This document shows positions 42,101 through 50,799 of a DNA stretch of 64,000 nt, in pieces; the stretch's first letter is position 1, and each line of letters opens with the position of its first letter. The stretch spans positions 42,386,597-42,450,596 of the forward strand of contig JAJKFL010000039.1 of assembly GCA_021186555.1 (NCBI GenBank), in the 5' to 3' direction. Below the pieces are notes generated by a model that was not told the origin of the DNA, did not search any database, and worked only from the letters and a program-made list of their open reading frames with translations. Position numbers and translations under genes: made by a program. This DNA comes from Reticulitermes speratus. Its lineage: Eukaryota; Arthropoda; Insecta; Blattodea; Rhinotermitidae.

Positions 42101-44755
42101 CTTAACACTGTCTGTTGCTGCACTAAACTGTAGACATTAACACGTACAGTACTTAACACTGTCTGTTGCTGCACTAAACTGTAGACATTAACACGTACAG
42201 TACTTTAACACTGTCTGTTGCTGCACTAAACTGTAGACATTAACACGTACAGTACTTAACACTGTCTGTTGCTGCACTAAACTGTAGACATTAACACGTA
42301 CAGTACTTAACACTGTCTGTTGTGTAACGCTTGGCCTGTCGTATGATGTCTGAGGGGAATATGTGGGTTGAGAGAGGGGAGGTGCCAGGAGGATGGAGAG
42401 CATTACAAAGAGAGGAGGTTCATGATGTGTACTGCTTGCTGAATATTAGTAGGGCGATTAAATAGAGTTAAATAGGATGGCAGTTACATGTAGAACGCAT
42501 GGGGAGAGATAAAAAATGCATATAAAATTTTGTTCGAAAAACATGGAAGAAAGGGACTTCTTGGAACATCTGCATGTAGATATTAAGATAATAGTAAGTG
42601 GATCCTAAATAAATAGGATTGGAGTGCGTGGCCTGATTGCGGACAGCACAGGCAGCGGACTGATAGTGCGTGGCCTGATTGCGGACAGCACAGGCAGCGG
42701 ACTGATAGTGCGTGGCCTGATTGCGGACAGCACAGGCAGCGGACTGATAGTGCGTGGCCTGATTGCGGACAGCACAGGCAGCGGACTGATAGTGCGTGGC
42801 CTGATTGCGGACAGCACAGGCAGCGGACTGATAGTGCGTGGCCTGATTGCGGACAGCACAGGCAGCGGACTGATAGTGCGTGGCCTGATTGCGGACAGCA
42901 CAGGCAGCGGACTGATAGTGCGTGGCCTGATTGCGGACAGGTACAGGCAGCGGACTGATATGACAGTTACGTGAGGGGCATTTCTTGACTAGCTGAGGAA
43001 CAATCAGCTTTTTAAGGAGGACTCTGCAACCTGGAGTTGATTTGTTGTTGTTGTAGTTGTGTTGTTGTTGTTGCTGTTGTTGTGTTGTTGTTTTGTTCTT
43101 GTGTTGTTGTTGTGTTGTTGCGTTGTTTTTCTTGTGTTGTGTTGTTGTTCTTGTGTTCTTGTGTTGCGTTGTTGTAGTTGTGTTGTTGTTCTTGTGTTGT
43201 TGTTGTGTTGTTTTTCTTGTGTTGTGTTGTTGTTCTTGTGTTGTTGTTGTTCTTGTGTTGTTGTTGTAGTTGTGTGTTGTGTGTTGTTGCTTTCGTCAAC
43301 AGTTATGCTGAAGGAGTGGTTTATTAAAGGGTTGTGAAAAGTTGAACTGTAAACTACGAAGTGGTATTACAGCTAGCTAACACACCTCCTTGTCTGCAGC
43401 CGACATCAACGCCACCTGCAGCCTGCAAGGTGAACACATCGACATCAACGGACGGACGCATTTCAGCGTCAAGTATTTTGACGTCAAGTTCTCCATCGGC
43501 GACGCGCAGCTATTCCTTCGAGACCTGTTTAACGGCGACAGAGACCTAGGTGAGTGCCAGGTCTGAGGCGGCTGTGACATGTGGCACTGTGACATGTGAC
43601 ACTGTGACATGTGACACTGTGACATGTGACACTGCTTAGTTCCGCAAACGTGAACTTTGATGTCGTAACCCTGAGGATTGAGGCAGTTCATTCGTTCGAA
43701 ACGTCTCTAAATATGCCAGATATGCAGGCGTGACAGTTATGGAGGTACGATCCACACGTCAGGCACACGAAATCTGAAATGTATCTGGACTGAAGCACTC
43801 CTGAATTCCTTCAGCCAAATGCAACCACAAAATCTCAAATTACGCCAGTGCCGCTTCCTTCCACATCCCTCCACTTCATTATTGATCAGTCATTCTACTG
43901 CTAAAATTTACACAACTGATCTACTGAGAGCATCGTTAAATAAACAATCATTGCACCGTAACTGTAAAACACTAAGGCTGACTACTGTGTCCTCATGTAC
44001 CTTACCAAATAGTTTCGAATAGGAGCAGAACATGAACACAAATTTCGGTATTGCATCATCCAACATGAGATTTGCAGCGATGTTGCTAAAGGCTCGGGTG
44101 TTCTGGCATGCGACGGCGTGTCGTTGGATCATGGTTTCCCGACGTTTCGAATGATTCTAGTGCCTTCATATTCAATTTTCTTGGATTACCTGACACTGAA
44201 GATGAACGCACTGTGATCTCTCGAAACGTCGGGAATCACATGTTCAAACACAGTGCCGTATCCTACGAGATCTGTATCTACGCCGTCTATACAGGGTATA
44301 CACAAAAGAATGGTGCGGTTTCAATAGTAAATACTATTGAAACCGCACCATTCTTTTGTGTATGCCCTGTATTTGCCTAGAGAAATTACTCTAGATGGCA
44401 GCATCGCTCAGTGCATTAAACTTGACTGTGCTGTTGACACTCTAAAGTTGTCGTTCGTGTTTGTGCAGAAGTGTCCTGTCAAGTATTTTCCCCATCGAAA
44501 TTACAGCGCGTTTTATGCTAGCAGAACAGTGAATGACAGCACGCTGAACGTACTGTGAGTGTGTGAGTGTGTGTTTGACACTTGTCTGTCGTTTGATTTT
44601 CAGGAGACGCTATGAACCTCTTTCTCAACCGCAACTGGAGGAACGTGGCCACTGATCTACAGCCACTGCTGGAGTCCAAGATAGGAGAACTACTCAAGAA
44701 GTTCTCAAACAACATCTACCACAAATTCACGTTAGATCAGCTCCTCCCACCTTAA
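33042..44755 (+). CDS. Takeout/JHBP-family secreted protein, six exons (full gene span)
   Basis: Joined exons 33042-33117, 36934-37026, 37492-37639, 38808-38941, 43400-43549 and 44604-44755 give 753 nt, 250 residues plus stop, the usual family length. All introns are GT-AG with phases 1, 1, 2, 1, 1. Residues 1-22 form a hydrophobic signal peptide ([14 protein letters not shown]). The family's N-terminal cysteine pair is C32 and C42 in [12 protein letters not shown], followed by [15 protein letters not shown] (57-71), a Y-x-D-I-K-L-Y-G block (89-96) and the C-terminal [17 protein letters not shown] region (207-231). Members are extracellular carriers of small hydrophobic ligands such as juvenile hormone, acting in haemolymph, fat body or sensory organs; the ligand here is unknown. 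Intact reading frame and splice sites argue for function. Confidence 0.93.
33252..33472 (+). mobile_element. tRNA-derived SINE (type 1) in takeout intron 1, interrupted
   Basis: Head ACGCGGTGTCGCAGTTGG with box A, box B GGTTCGATTCCCGACGG, and core GGGTAAAGGCGGCCGGTGCG. It stops at CTTCATGTAC, and SINE-like sequence (GGTTGTCTAAATC) resumes near 33963, so 33473-33960 may be a later insertion. Confidence 0.8.
33473..33960. other. AT-rich segment apparently inserted in a SINE
   Basis: Bounded by two copies of GGGGGTATGCGAA (about 33476-33489 and 33937-33950) and containing a (CT)n microsatellite at 33627-33650. Class unknown. Confidence 0.4.
34014..34365 (+). repeat. 114-bp repeat, about 3 units, no leader
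   Basis: Three units of the same 114-bp repeat as 6989-9005, more diverged (for example TTTTGAGTGGATCTCAGAAG). Lies in takeout intron 1, next to a complete short copy. Confidence 0.9.
34377..34580 (+). mobile_element. 114-bp-repeat element, minimal one-unit copy
   Basis: Leader CTAAAGCCCAGTGGTTAC to TTCTACGTTCTGCCCACACA, then a single 114-bp unit ending GCGCGGTACGAACTAAATCT. It shows the element without internal amplification. Confidence 0.75.
34640..36895 (+). repeat. 91-bp minisatellite derived from a SINE, in takeout intron 1
   Basis: Begins as type 2 SINE body (GACAAAGTGGCACTGTGACA GG at 34638-34660), then about 24 copies of a 91-bp unit containing CCCAGTACTCCAGTTTCCCC and TTCCACCAATGCTCCATACT. 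That segment aligns with the SINE copies at 31619-31795 and 45754-46020. Copies are very similar, with CTCCAG/CTTCAG and TATAATG/TCTAATG variants. The array ends 38 bp before exon 2. Confidence 0.93.
36934..37026 (+). CDS. Takeout gene, exon 2
   Basis: Acceptor TTGTTACAG, donor ACAG|GTAAAG. Encodes [20 protein letters not shown] and the following segment to codon 57, with the diagnostic cysteine pair. Confidence 0.92.
37390..37411. repeat. (TA)n microsatellite in takeout intron 2
   Basis: Eleven or so TA dinucleotides, about 80 bp before exon 3. Confidence 0.95.
37492..37639 (+). CDS. Takeout gene, exon 3
   Basis: Acceptor CTCTTTTGCAG, donor GTCAG|GTCAGTG. Encodes residues 57-106 ([20 protein letters not shown] to FRLDDVR), including the family's [10 protein letters not shown] strand. 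Confidence 0.92.
38435..38683. repeat. Two-copy direct repeat in takeout intron 3
   Basis: Copies start at 38435 and 38565 with GTTCCTCCGAAACGT and contain TTTACCACACGGTGTGAAAA and CACTGCCTAGTTTGCTAGA. Preceded by CCGAAGATTGACAGTC, together resembling a decayed hammerhead core. Confidence 0.85.
38808..38941 (+). CDS. Takeout gene, exon 4
   Basis: Acceptor TTCGCAG, donor TACA|GTAAGT. Encodes residues 107-150, [20 protein letters not shown] to SGYSEGNY. Confidence 0.92.
38980..39307. repeat. Two-copy 165-bp direct repeat in takeout intron 4
   Basis: Copies at about 38980-39144 and 39145-39307 share CTTTGCCCCTCTGTGGCCT and TTCGTGAAAATCGGCCCTGA. Weaker echoes (GTGTCGTGAAAATGG, GTGTCAAGAAAATCGG) continue to about 39700, suggesting an older, longer tandem duplication. 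Confidence 0.85.
39757..40208. repeat. 35-bp minisatellite, 13 copies, takeout intron 4
   Basis: Unit TGCGTACTTTGTACGTGG plus TACGTCATGGAGTGTTC, almost perfect. Each unit has GTAC dyads and a TACGTCA motif like a CRE half-site. Confidence 0.97.
40253..40713. repeat. 38-bp minisatellite, 12 copies, takeout intron 4
   Basis: Unit with TGCTGTCACGACACAGCA (a 6-bp-stem hairpin) followed by AATTCAGGCAGTGCT. Copies are nearly identical. It begins 44 bp after the 35-bp array. Confidence 0.97.
40714..42322. repeat. 51/52-bp minisatellite, about 31 copies, takeout intron 4
   Basis: Unit ACACTGTCTGTTGCTGCACT then AAACTGTAGACATTAACACG; variants ACATGCAGTACTTT and ACGTACAGCACTT are interspersed. It directly abuts the 38-bp array with no spacer. 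Confidence 0.97.
42624..42960. repeat. 42-bp minisatellite, 8 copies, takeout intron 4
   Basis: Unit GTGCGTGGCCTGATTGCGGA plus CAGCACAGGCAGCGGACTGATA, perfect except in the last copy. A 14-codon period opens frames on both strands without a gene. Confidence 0.97.
42961..43030 (+). pseudogene. RTE-type LINE extreme 3' end
   Basis: GGCATTTCTTGACTAGCTGA through TTTTTAAGGAGGACTCTGCA matches the terminal stretch of the RTE copies at 29453 and 10178. It is joined directly to a TTG-rich tract. Confidence 0.65.
43033..43285. repeat. TTG/GTTCTTGT low-complexity tract
   Basis: Imperfect GTTGTT runs with GTTCTTGTGTTG insertions, immediately after the RTE 3' end, so it is probably that element's expanded tail. 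Apparent poly-Cys or Asn/Thr frames are artefacts. Confidence 0.9.
43400..43549 (+). CDS. Takeout gene, exon 5
   Basis: Acceptor TGTCTGCAG, donor CTAG|GTGAGT. Encodes residues 151-200, [20 protein letters not shown] to FNGDRDL, the [17 protein letters not shown] strand region. Confidence 0.92.
   Translation, partial: PTSTPPAACKVNTSTSTDGRISASSILTSSSPSATRSYSFETCLTATET
43573..43634. repeat. 15-bp repeat, 4 copies, next to exon 5
   Basis: Unit ACTGTGACATGTGAC repeated four times starting 24 bp after the exon 5 donor. Confidence 0.95.
44120..44255 (+). mobile_element. Small inverted-repeat element with hammerhead-like core, takeout intron 5
   Basis: TCCCGACGTTTCGA near 44149 pairs with TCGAAACGTCGGGA near 44221. 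CTGAAGA stands at 44196-44202 and GAAA at 44223-44226, but U16.1 is lost (GGGAA), so the ribozyme is probably inactive. Boundaries are uncertain. Confidence 0.5.
44292..44369. mobile_element. 78-bp palindromic MITE, copy 4, takeout intron 5
   Basis: Ends CAGGGTATACACAAAAGAAT and its near-complement, TA on each side (44290-44291, 44370-44371), centre AATAGTAAATACTATT. Stem changes are compensated (TTTCAATA/TATTGAAA), so the hairpin is kept although the sequence differs from copies 2 and 3. Confidence 0.9.
44604..44755 (+). CDS. Takeout gene, exon 6 (terminal)
   Basis: Acceptor GATTTTCAG; encodes residues 201-250, [20 protein letters not shown] to FTLDQLLPP, then TAA at 44753-44755. The C-terminal amphipathic helix and short hydrophobic tail fit the family. 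Confidence 0.93.
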
Positions 44756-44868
44756 CCATTCTGCAATCCCAAGTGTATGATCGACTATTCAACGACGCTG
44801 TAGAAGAGTTGTCCGTGTGAACACAATGAAGAAATATAGTATTTAGTTTTTAATTTCCTACAGTCAGT

Positions 44869-44874
44869 AATAAA
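44869..44874 (+). terminator. AATAAA polyadenylation signal of the takeout gene
   Basis: AATAAA stands 114 nt after the stop codon in an AT-rich context, giving a short 3' UTR. Confidence 0.7.
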
Positions 44875-45475
44875 AACATGGCGCTCGCGCGTAATTGTAA
44901 GGCGCGAGCAACATTAGGGTCATCACATACCTCAGACTTCAACTGAAACGTTTTGCTAGACCTTGCGAGCAAATGTAGCTTTTGTCAGTGTAACATTGCG
45001 TAGTGGGTCAGAGTAAAACCACGAAATGTCTGAATATCACCGCGATCTGGGGCGCGAGTCTAATCCAGGACATTCATTATAAGAATGACGACATTACGTC
45101 ACTTGACACATTAAATTAAATAAAGTTATGACATTCAGAGGGCAGATCTTCTGTAATGCTCCATGGTGCCATAACTCGCTTTTACTGCCAACTGTCTTAA
45201 TTGCTGGTTCACGTAACCGACGAAAGCGTTGCCAACCAACCAGCATCGCATGTGAATGACAAAGGAACACACAGAAGCTATTTATATTCAACAAGCACAA
45301 AACCTTAAAACCGCCTTACGAATCGACACAAATATGCAGCACGGCGAGTCTTGTTACCACTCCCTCTGTTCACAAAACACTTTCTCCGATCACGATGTGA
45401 GTAGCTTTTGCTTTCTTCTGGAACACCGCATTTCCCCGAGCACAGCATTGGAGGACGCAGCTCCGGTCGGTCAGG

Positions 45476-45587
45476 ATGTCTGTTACACTCGCTGTAGCAC
45501 CTGTCGTCTGCCTGCTGTTGGCAGCACTGCAGCCATCTGACGGGACAAGCGGCGATCGACAACCAGTGAAGCTGCTGCAACAGGCAC
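45476..45587 (+). CDS. Probable first exon of a second takeout-family gene
   Basis: ATG at 45476 opens a 37-codon frame with a signal-peptide-like leader (MSVTLAVAPVVCLLLAALQP) and then SGDRQPVKLLQQA, ending in phase 1 at donor C|GTAAGT. The upstream gene's exon 1 also ends in phase 1 with the same C|GTAAGT, so joining to a homologous exon 2 would again give a proline codon. No matching exon 2 was found before the window ends; its intron 1 would exceed 18 kb and contain both large arrays. Family assignment rests on position, leader and splice phase only. Confidence 0.6.
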
Positions 45588-45753
45588 GTAAGTACGACGT
45601 TTCGGTGTTCAACTGCAGATAGTGGCGATGTGCGGAGATGTTTCAAAAACGTACCGGCCTGTCTCGACGTTTTGCGGTACGGCGGAATCGTTATAAGTCA
45701 CAGTCAGTGGTCCCTCCCCACAGTTATCTCAACTCGACGTAACATTTGACGTT

Positions 45754-46020
45754 AGGCCGTGCCATGTCTCAGGCGGTTAGTCGTCGGTCTCTCACCGCGG
45801 AGGCCCGGGTTCGATCCGTGTCCACGTGGGATTTGTGGTGGACAAAGTGGCACTGGGACAGGTTTTTCCCCGAGTACTTCGGTTTTCCCCTGTCAGTAAC
45901 ATTCCACCGGTGCTCCATTACTTGTAGAAACGAAAAAACTGATCATCTTCATCACAGGGTTGCACAATAAGCCTCAAGGCTGCGGTGCGTCCGTAGCATC
46001 TGCTGCGAGGCCCTTCACCA
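45754..46020 (+). mobile_element. tRNA-derived SINE (type 2), near full length
   Basis: GGCCGTGCCATGTCTCAGGC, box B GGTTCGATCCG, GGACAAAGTGGCACTGGGAC and 3' end TGCTGCGAGGCCCTTCACC. Plus-strand sister of 13692-13962. Confidence 0.88.
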
Positions 46021-46290
46021 CACTCAAAAAAAATTATTGAAGTTTGAATATTTACCAACAACAAACACACTGCAACTGTGAGAAATCGTTTAAGTCGATG
46101 TAACAATCAGTTACAAACAAGACAGGCTACGTACTTATGAGTAACACTGTGGCACTTTCGTTTAAGTATTGTTGACATGCTAACGCAACAATGCGTTCTC
46201 TCTAGTATTGTTATCGAGCTACAAAATAACACCTGCTGGGCCATCCCAACAGCCCAGTACCAGTTGACACGAAGACATTGATTTAATGGC
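46021..46290. other. Unique spacer before the 54-bp array
   Basis: No gene or element recognised. Confidence 0.4.
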
Positions 46291-49200
46291 GATTTTATTT
46301 AGTAAACACTTAGGTCTTCGTGTAAGGTGCCTGATACTTCTGTCCGATTTTATGTCGTAAACACGTAGGTCTTCGTGTAAGGTGCCTGATACTTCTGTCC
46401 GATTTTAGTCGTAAACATGTAGGTCTTCATGTAAGGTGCCTGATACTTCTGTCCGATTTTAGTCGTAAACACGTAGGTCTTCATGTAAGGTGCCTGATAC
46501 TTCTGTCCGATTTTAGTCGTAAACACGTAGGTCTTCATGTAAGGTGCCTGATACTTCTGTCCGATTTTAGTCGTAAACACGTAGGTCTTCGTGTAAGGTG
46601 CCTGATACTTCTGTCCGATTTTAGTCGTAAACACGTAGGTCTTCATGTAAGGTGCCTGATACTTCTGTCCGATTTTAGTCGTAAACATGTAGGTCTTCGT
46701 GTAAGGTGCCTGATACTTCTGTCCGATTTTAGTCGTAAACATGTAGGTCTTCATGTAAGGTGCCTGATACTTCTGTCCGATTTTAGTCGTAAACATGTAG
46801 GTCTTCGTGTAAGGTGCCTGATACTTCTGTCCGATTTTATGTCGTAAACACGTAGGTCTTCGTGTAAGGTGCCTGATACTTCTGACCGATTTTATGTCGT
46901 AAACACGTAGGTCTTCGTGTAAGGTGCCTGATACTTCTGTCCGATTTTATGTCGTAAACACGTAGGTCTTCGTGTAAGGTGCCTGATATTTCTGTCCGAT
47001 TTTAGTCGTAAACACGTAGGTCTTCATGTAAGGTGCCTGATACTTCTGTCCGATTTTAGTCGTAAACACGTAGGTCTTCATGTAAGGTGCCTGATACTTC
47101 TGTCCGATTTTAGTCGTAAACACGTAGGTCTTCGTGTAAGGTGCCTGATACTTCTGTCCGATTTTAGTCGTAAACATGTAGGTCTTCATGTAAGGTGCCT
47201 GATACTTCTGTCCGATTTTAGTCGTAAACACATAGGTCTTCATGTAAGGTGCCTGATACTTCTGTCCGATTTTAGTCGTAAACACGTAGGTCTTCATGTA
47301 AGGTGCCTGATACTTCTGTCCGATTTTAGTCGTAAACACGTAGGTCTTCGTGTAAGGTGCCTGATACTTCTGTCCGATTTTAGTCGTAAACACGTAGGTC
47401 TTCATGTAAGGTGCCTGATACTTCTGTCCGATTTTAGTCGTAAACACGTAGGTCTTCGTGTAAGGTGCCTGATACTTCTGTCCGATTTTAGTCGTAAACA
47501 TGTAGGTCTTCATGTAAGGTGCCTGATACTTCTGTCCGATTTTAGTCGTAAACATGTAGGTCTTCGTGTAAGGTGCCTGATACTTCTGTCCGATTTTAGT
47601 CGTAAACACGTAGGTCTTCGTGTAAGGTGCCTGATACTTCTGTCCGATTTTAGTCGTAAACATGTAGGTCTTCATGTAAGGTGCCTGATACTTCTGTCCG
47701 ATTTTAGTCGTAAACACGTAGGTCTTCGTGTAAGGTGCCTGATACTTCTGACCGATTTTATGTCGTAAACACGTAGGTCTTCGTGTAAGGTGCCTGATAC
47801 TTCTGTCCGATTTTAGTCGTAAACATGTAGGTCTTCATGTAAGGTGCCTGATACTTCTGTCCGATTTTAGTCGTAAACACGTAGGTCTTCGTGTAAGGTG
47901 CCTGATACTTCTGTCCGATTTTAGTCGTAAACACGTAGGTCTTCGTGTAAGGTGCCTGATACTTCTGACCGATTTTATGTCGTAAACACGTAGGTCTTCG
48001 TGTAAGGTGCCTGATACTTCTGTCCGATTTTATGTCGTAAACACGTAGGTCTTCGTGTAAGGTGCCTGATATTTCTGTCCGATTTCAGTCGTAAACACGT
48101 AGGTCTTCATGTAAGGTGCCTGATACTTCTGTCCGATTTTAGTCGTAAACACGTAGGTCTTCATGTAAGGTGCCTGATACTTCTGTCCGATTTTAGTCGT
48201 AAACACGTAGGTCTTCGTGTAAGGTGCCTGATACTTCTGTCCGATTTTAGTCGTAAACATGTAAGTCTTCATGTAAGGTGCCTGATACTTCTGTCCGATT
48301 TTAGTAGTAAACACGTAGGTCTTCATGTAAGGTGCCTGATACTTCTGTCCGATTTTAGTCGTAAGCACGTAGGTCTTCGTGTAAGGTGCCTGATACTTCT
48401 GTCCGATTTTAGTCGTAAACATGTAGGTCTTCATGTAAGGTGCCTGATACTTCTGTCCGATTTTAGTCGTAAACACGTAGGTCTTCGTGTAAGGTGCCTG
48501 ATATTTCTGTCCGATTTTAGTCGTAAACATGTAGGTCTTCATGTAAGGTGCCTGATACTTCTGTCCGATTTTAGTCGTAAACACGTAGGTCTTCGTGTAA
48601 GGTGCCTGATATTTCTGTCCGATTTTAGTCGTAAACATGTAGGTCTTCATGTAAGGTGCCTGATACTTCTGTCCGATTTTAGTCGTAAACACGTAGGTCT
48701 TCGTGTAAGGTGCCTGATACTTCTGTCCGATTTTAGTCGTAAACATGTAAGTCTTCATGTAAGGTGCCTGATACTTCTGTCCGATTTTAGTAGTAAACAC
48801 GTAGGTCTTCATGTAAGGTGCCTGATACTTCTGTCCGATTTTAGTCGTAAACACGTAGGTCTTCATGTAAGGTGCCTGATACTTCTGTCCGATTTTAGTC
48901 GTAAACATGTAGGTCTTCGTGTAAGGTGCCTGATACTTCTGTCCGATTTTATGTCGTAAAAATGTAGGTCTTCGTGTAAGGTGCTTGATATTTCTGTCCG
49001 ATTTTATGTCGTAAACACGTAGGTCTTCGTGTAAGGTACCTGATACTTCTGTCCGATTTTATGTCGTAAGCACGTAGGTCTTCGTGTAAGGTGCCTGATA
49101 CTTCTGTCCGATTTTAGTCGTAAACATGTAGGTCTTCATGTAAGGTGCCTGATACTTCTGTCCGATTTTAGTCGTAAACACGTAGGTCTTCGTGTAAGGT

Positions 49201-49660
49201 GCCTGATATTTCTGTCCGATTTTAGTCGTAAACATGTAGGTCTTCATGTAAGGTGCCTGATACTTCTGTCCGATTTTAGTCGTAAACACGTAGGTCTTCG
49301 TGTAAGGTGCCTGATATTTCTGTCCGATTTTATGTCGTAAAAATGTAGGTCTTCGTGTAAGGTGCTTGATATTTCTGTCCGATTTTATGTCGTAAACACG
49401 TAGGTCTTCGTGTAAGGTACCTGATACTTCTGTCCGATTTTATGTCGTAAGCACGTAGGTCTTCGTGTAAGGTGCCTGATACTTCTGTCCGATTTTATGT
49501 CGTAAACACGTAGGTCTTCGTGTAAGGTGCCTGATATTTCTGTCCGATTTTATGTCGTAAACATGTAGGTCTTCGTGTAAGGTGCCTGATACTTGTCCGA
49601 TTTTAGGTAGTAAACACGTAGGTCTTCGTGTAAGGTGCTTGATACTTCTGTCCGATTTTA
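46291..49660. repeat. 54-bp minisatellite with higher-order repeats
   Basis: About 62 copies of a 54-bp unit containing TAGGTCTTCGTGTAAGGTGC and CTGATACTTCTGTCCGATTT; a 55-bp variant has TATGTCG in place of TAGTCG. Blocks of marked variants recur: the AAAATGTAGG-GCTTGATATTTC block at 48960 and 49341 (381 bp, 7 units), and CTGACCGATTTTATG at about 46883, 47748 and 47966. The 18-codon period gives long minus-strand frames that break only at the 55-bp variants. Confidence 0.96.
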
Positions 49661-49954
49661 CCAAACTTGCTCCACGCATTTTTTTTTAAATCATCAAACA
49701 GAACGTTTAAGGCAAATCCTTCAACTAGGAGCCCTGTCGTTACATGCAGACAGACAGACACAGGCATGACGAAGCTAATAGGCACATTTCGCGACTACAC
49801 GCGAACGCGCCTAAAAACTGTGATTTTGCCAGCAATAATTACAATAAAACTTGAACTAGGAAAACCCTGAAGGAAAAACTTACTATTTAAGTTCTATCCG
49901 ACAAATGTACAATTTTATTTTATATTATTCAATACATATATTTCATTGAAGATG

Positions 49955-49998
49955 GTCCAACATGTTTCGAACCTTATATGAGGTTCATCTTCAGTGAC
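49955..49998 (-). ncRNA. Hammerhead ribozyme motif, left arm of element E
   Basis: Minus strand: CTGAAGA (49994-49988), stem II GAACCT with AGGTTC, GAAA, stem III ACATGT, T, GGAC. Stem I GTCA/GGAC has a mismatch at the pair next to the core; other core positions are intact. Confidence 0.65.
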
Positions 49999-50137
49999 AA
50001 CTGTTTTAAATTACACCAGCCCTTCGTCAAAGGTACGTGTTAGGTTGTACACTTTACAGTGACAACAAAGACAACACTGTAAAGTGTACAACCTAACACG
50101 TACCTTTGACGAAGGGCTGGTGTAATTTAAAAGAGAT

Positions 50138-50181
50138 GTCCCTGAAGATGAACCTCATATAAGGTTCGAATCATGTTGGAC
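50138..50181 (+). ncRNA. Degenerate hammerhead motif, right arm of element E
   Basis: Stem I GTCC/GGAC and CTGAAGA (50142-50148) are intact, but GAAA reads GAAT (50168-50171), breaking the A15.1-U16.1 pair. Confidence 0.55.
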
Positions 50182-50293
50182 CATCTTCAATGAAATATAT
50201 GTATTGAATAATATAAAATAAAGTTGTACATCTGTCGGATAGAACTTAAATAATAAATAACGTACGGTATGAATGACATAAAGTTGAAAAACT

Positions 50294-50799
50294 GACTGTT
50301 TGGCCCAAGAGAAGCTACACGTTGTTACGCCATTGCTGCAGTCAGACAGTTTTGTGCTATTAATAGCACTCAGTGCGACGTTCTGTCCTTCTGACTTACA
50401 ACAGGAAGAACAAAATAATTAACGCTGGTCAGTCGTTGCGGGCCCGTGGAGGTTCAAGGACCACGCTTTGAGACAGATAGCTTTAGACAACTGTGTAATG
50501 AAAGCACTAATTACAGAAGCGCCCAGCCTTCGCCTGATTCCGCGTTAAACTTCCAGAAATAACGCAACTAGTCAAATCCTCCGTAAGACCTGTTTGTCCT
50601 GACAGAAACAAACATTTTGTATTTTTGCAAGACTTAAATTCCCTGAAGTCCGTGACTTTCGAAGATTCCCGTAGTCTGAAGAAGAGGGCAGTACGTTCCT
50701 CCAAATGTCAGTAGACTTTAACCAGACTAGACGGCGTCACACCCAAGAATGCAGTAAACTTTACTGAGTTATATGACGTGGCATCTAACTACATGGGAC
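50294..50799. other. Unique spacer
   Basis: No gene or array recognised. Confidence 0.4.

Larger units (their letters stand above)
49881..50285 (+). mobile_element. Palindromic hammerhead element E, probable 8-bp target duplication
   Basis: Long inverted arms (about 49885-50060 and 50078-50256) share AAGTTCTATCCGACA, with a hammerhead in each. Flanks show GAAAAACT at 49873-49880 and 50286-50293. The right end CGTACGGTATGAATGACATA resembles the family 3' signature of element A. Noncoding. Confidence 0.78.

Noticed and set aside
43057..43337. Poly-cysteine or Asn/Thr-rich protein
   Set aside because: Low-complexity TTG tract in an intron; open in several frames on both strands.
48030..48908. 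292-codon minus-strand frame (KIGQKYQAPY repeats), and sister frames at 46350 and 46947
   Set aside because: The 54-bp monomer simply lacks stops in one frame; frames end exactly at 55-bp variants.
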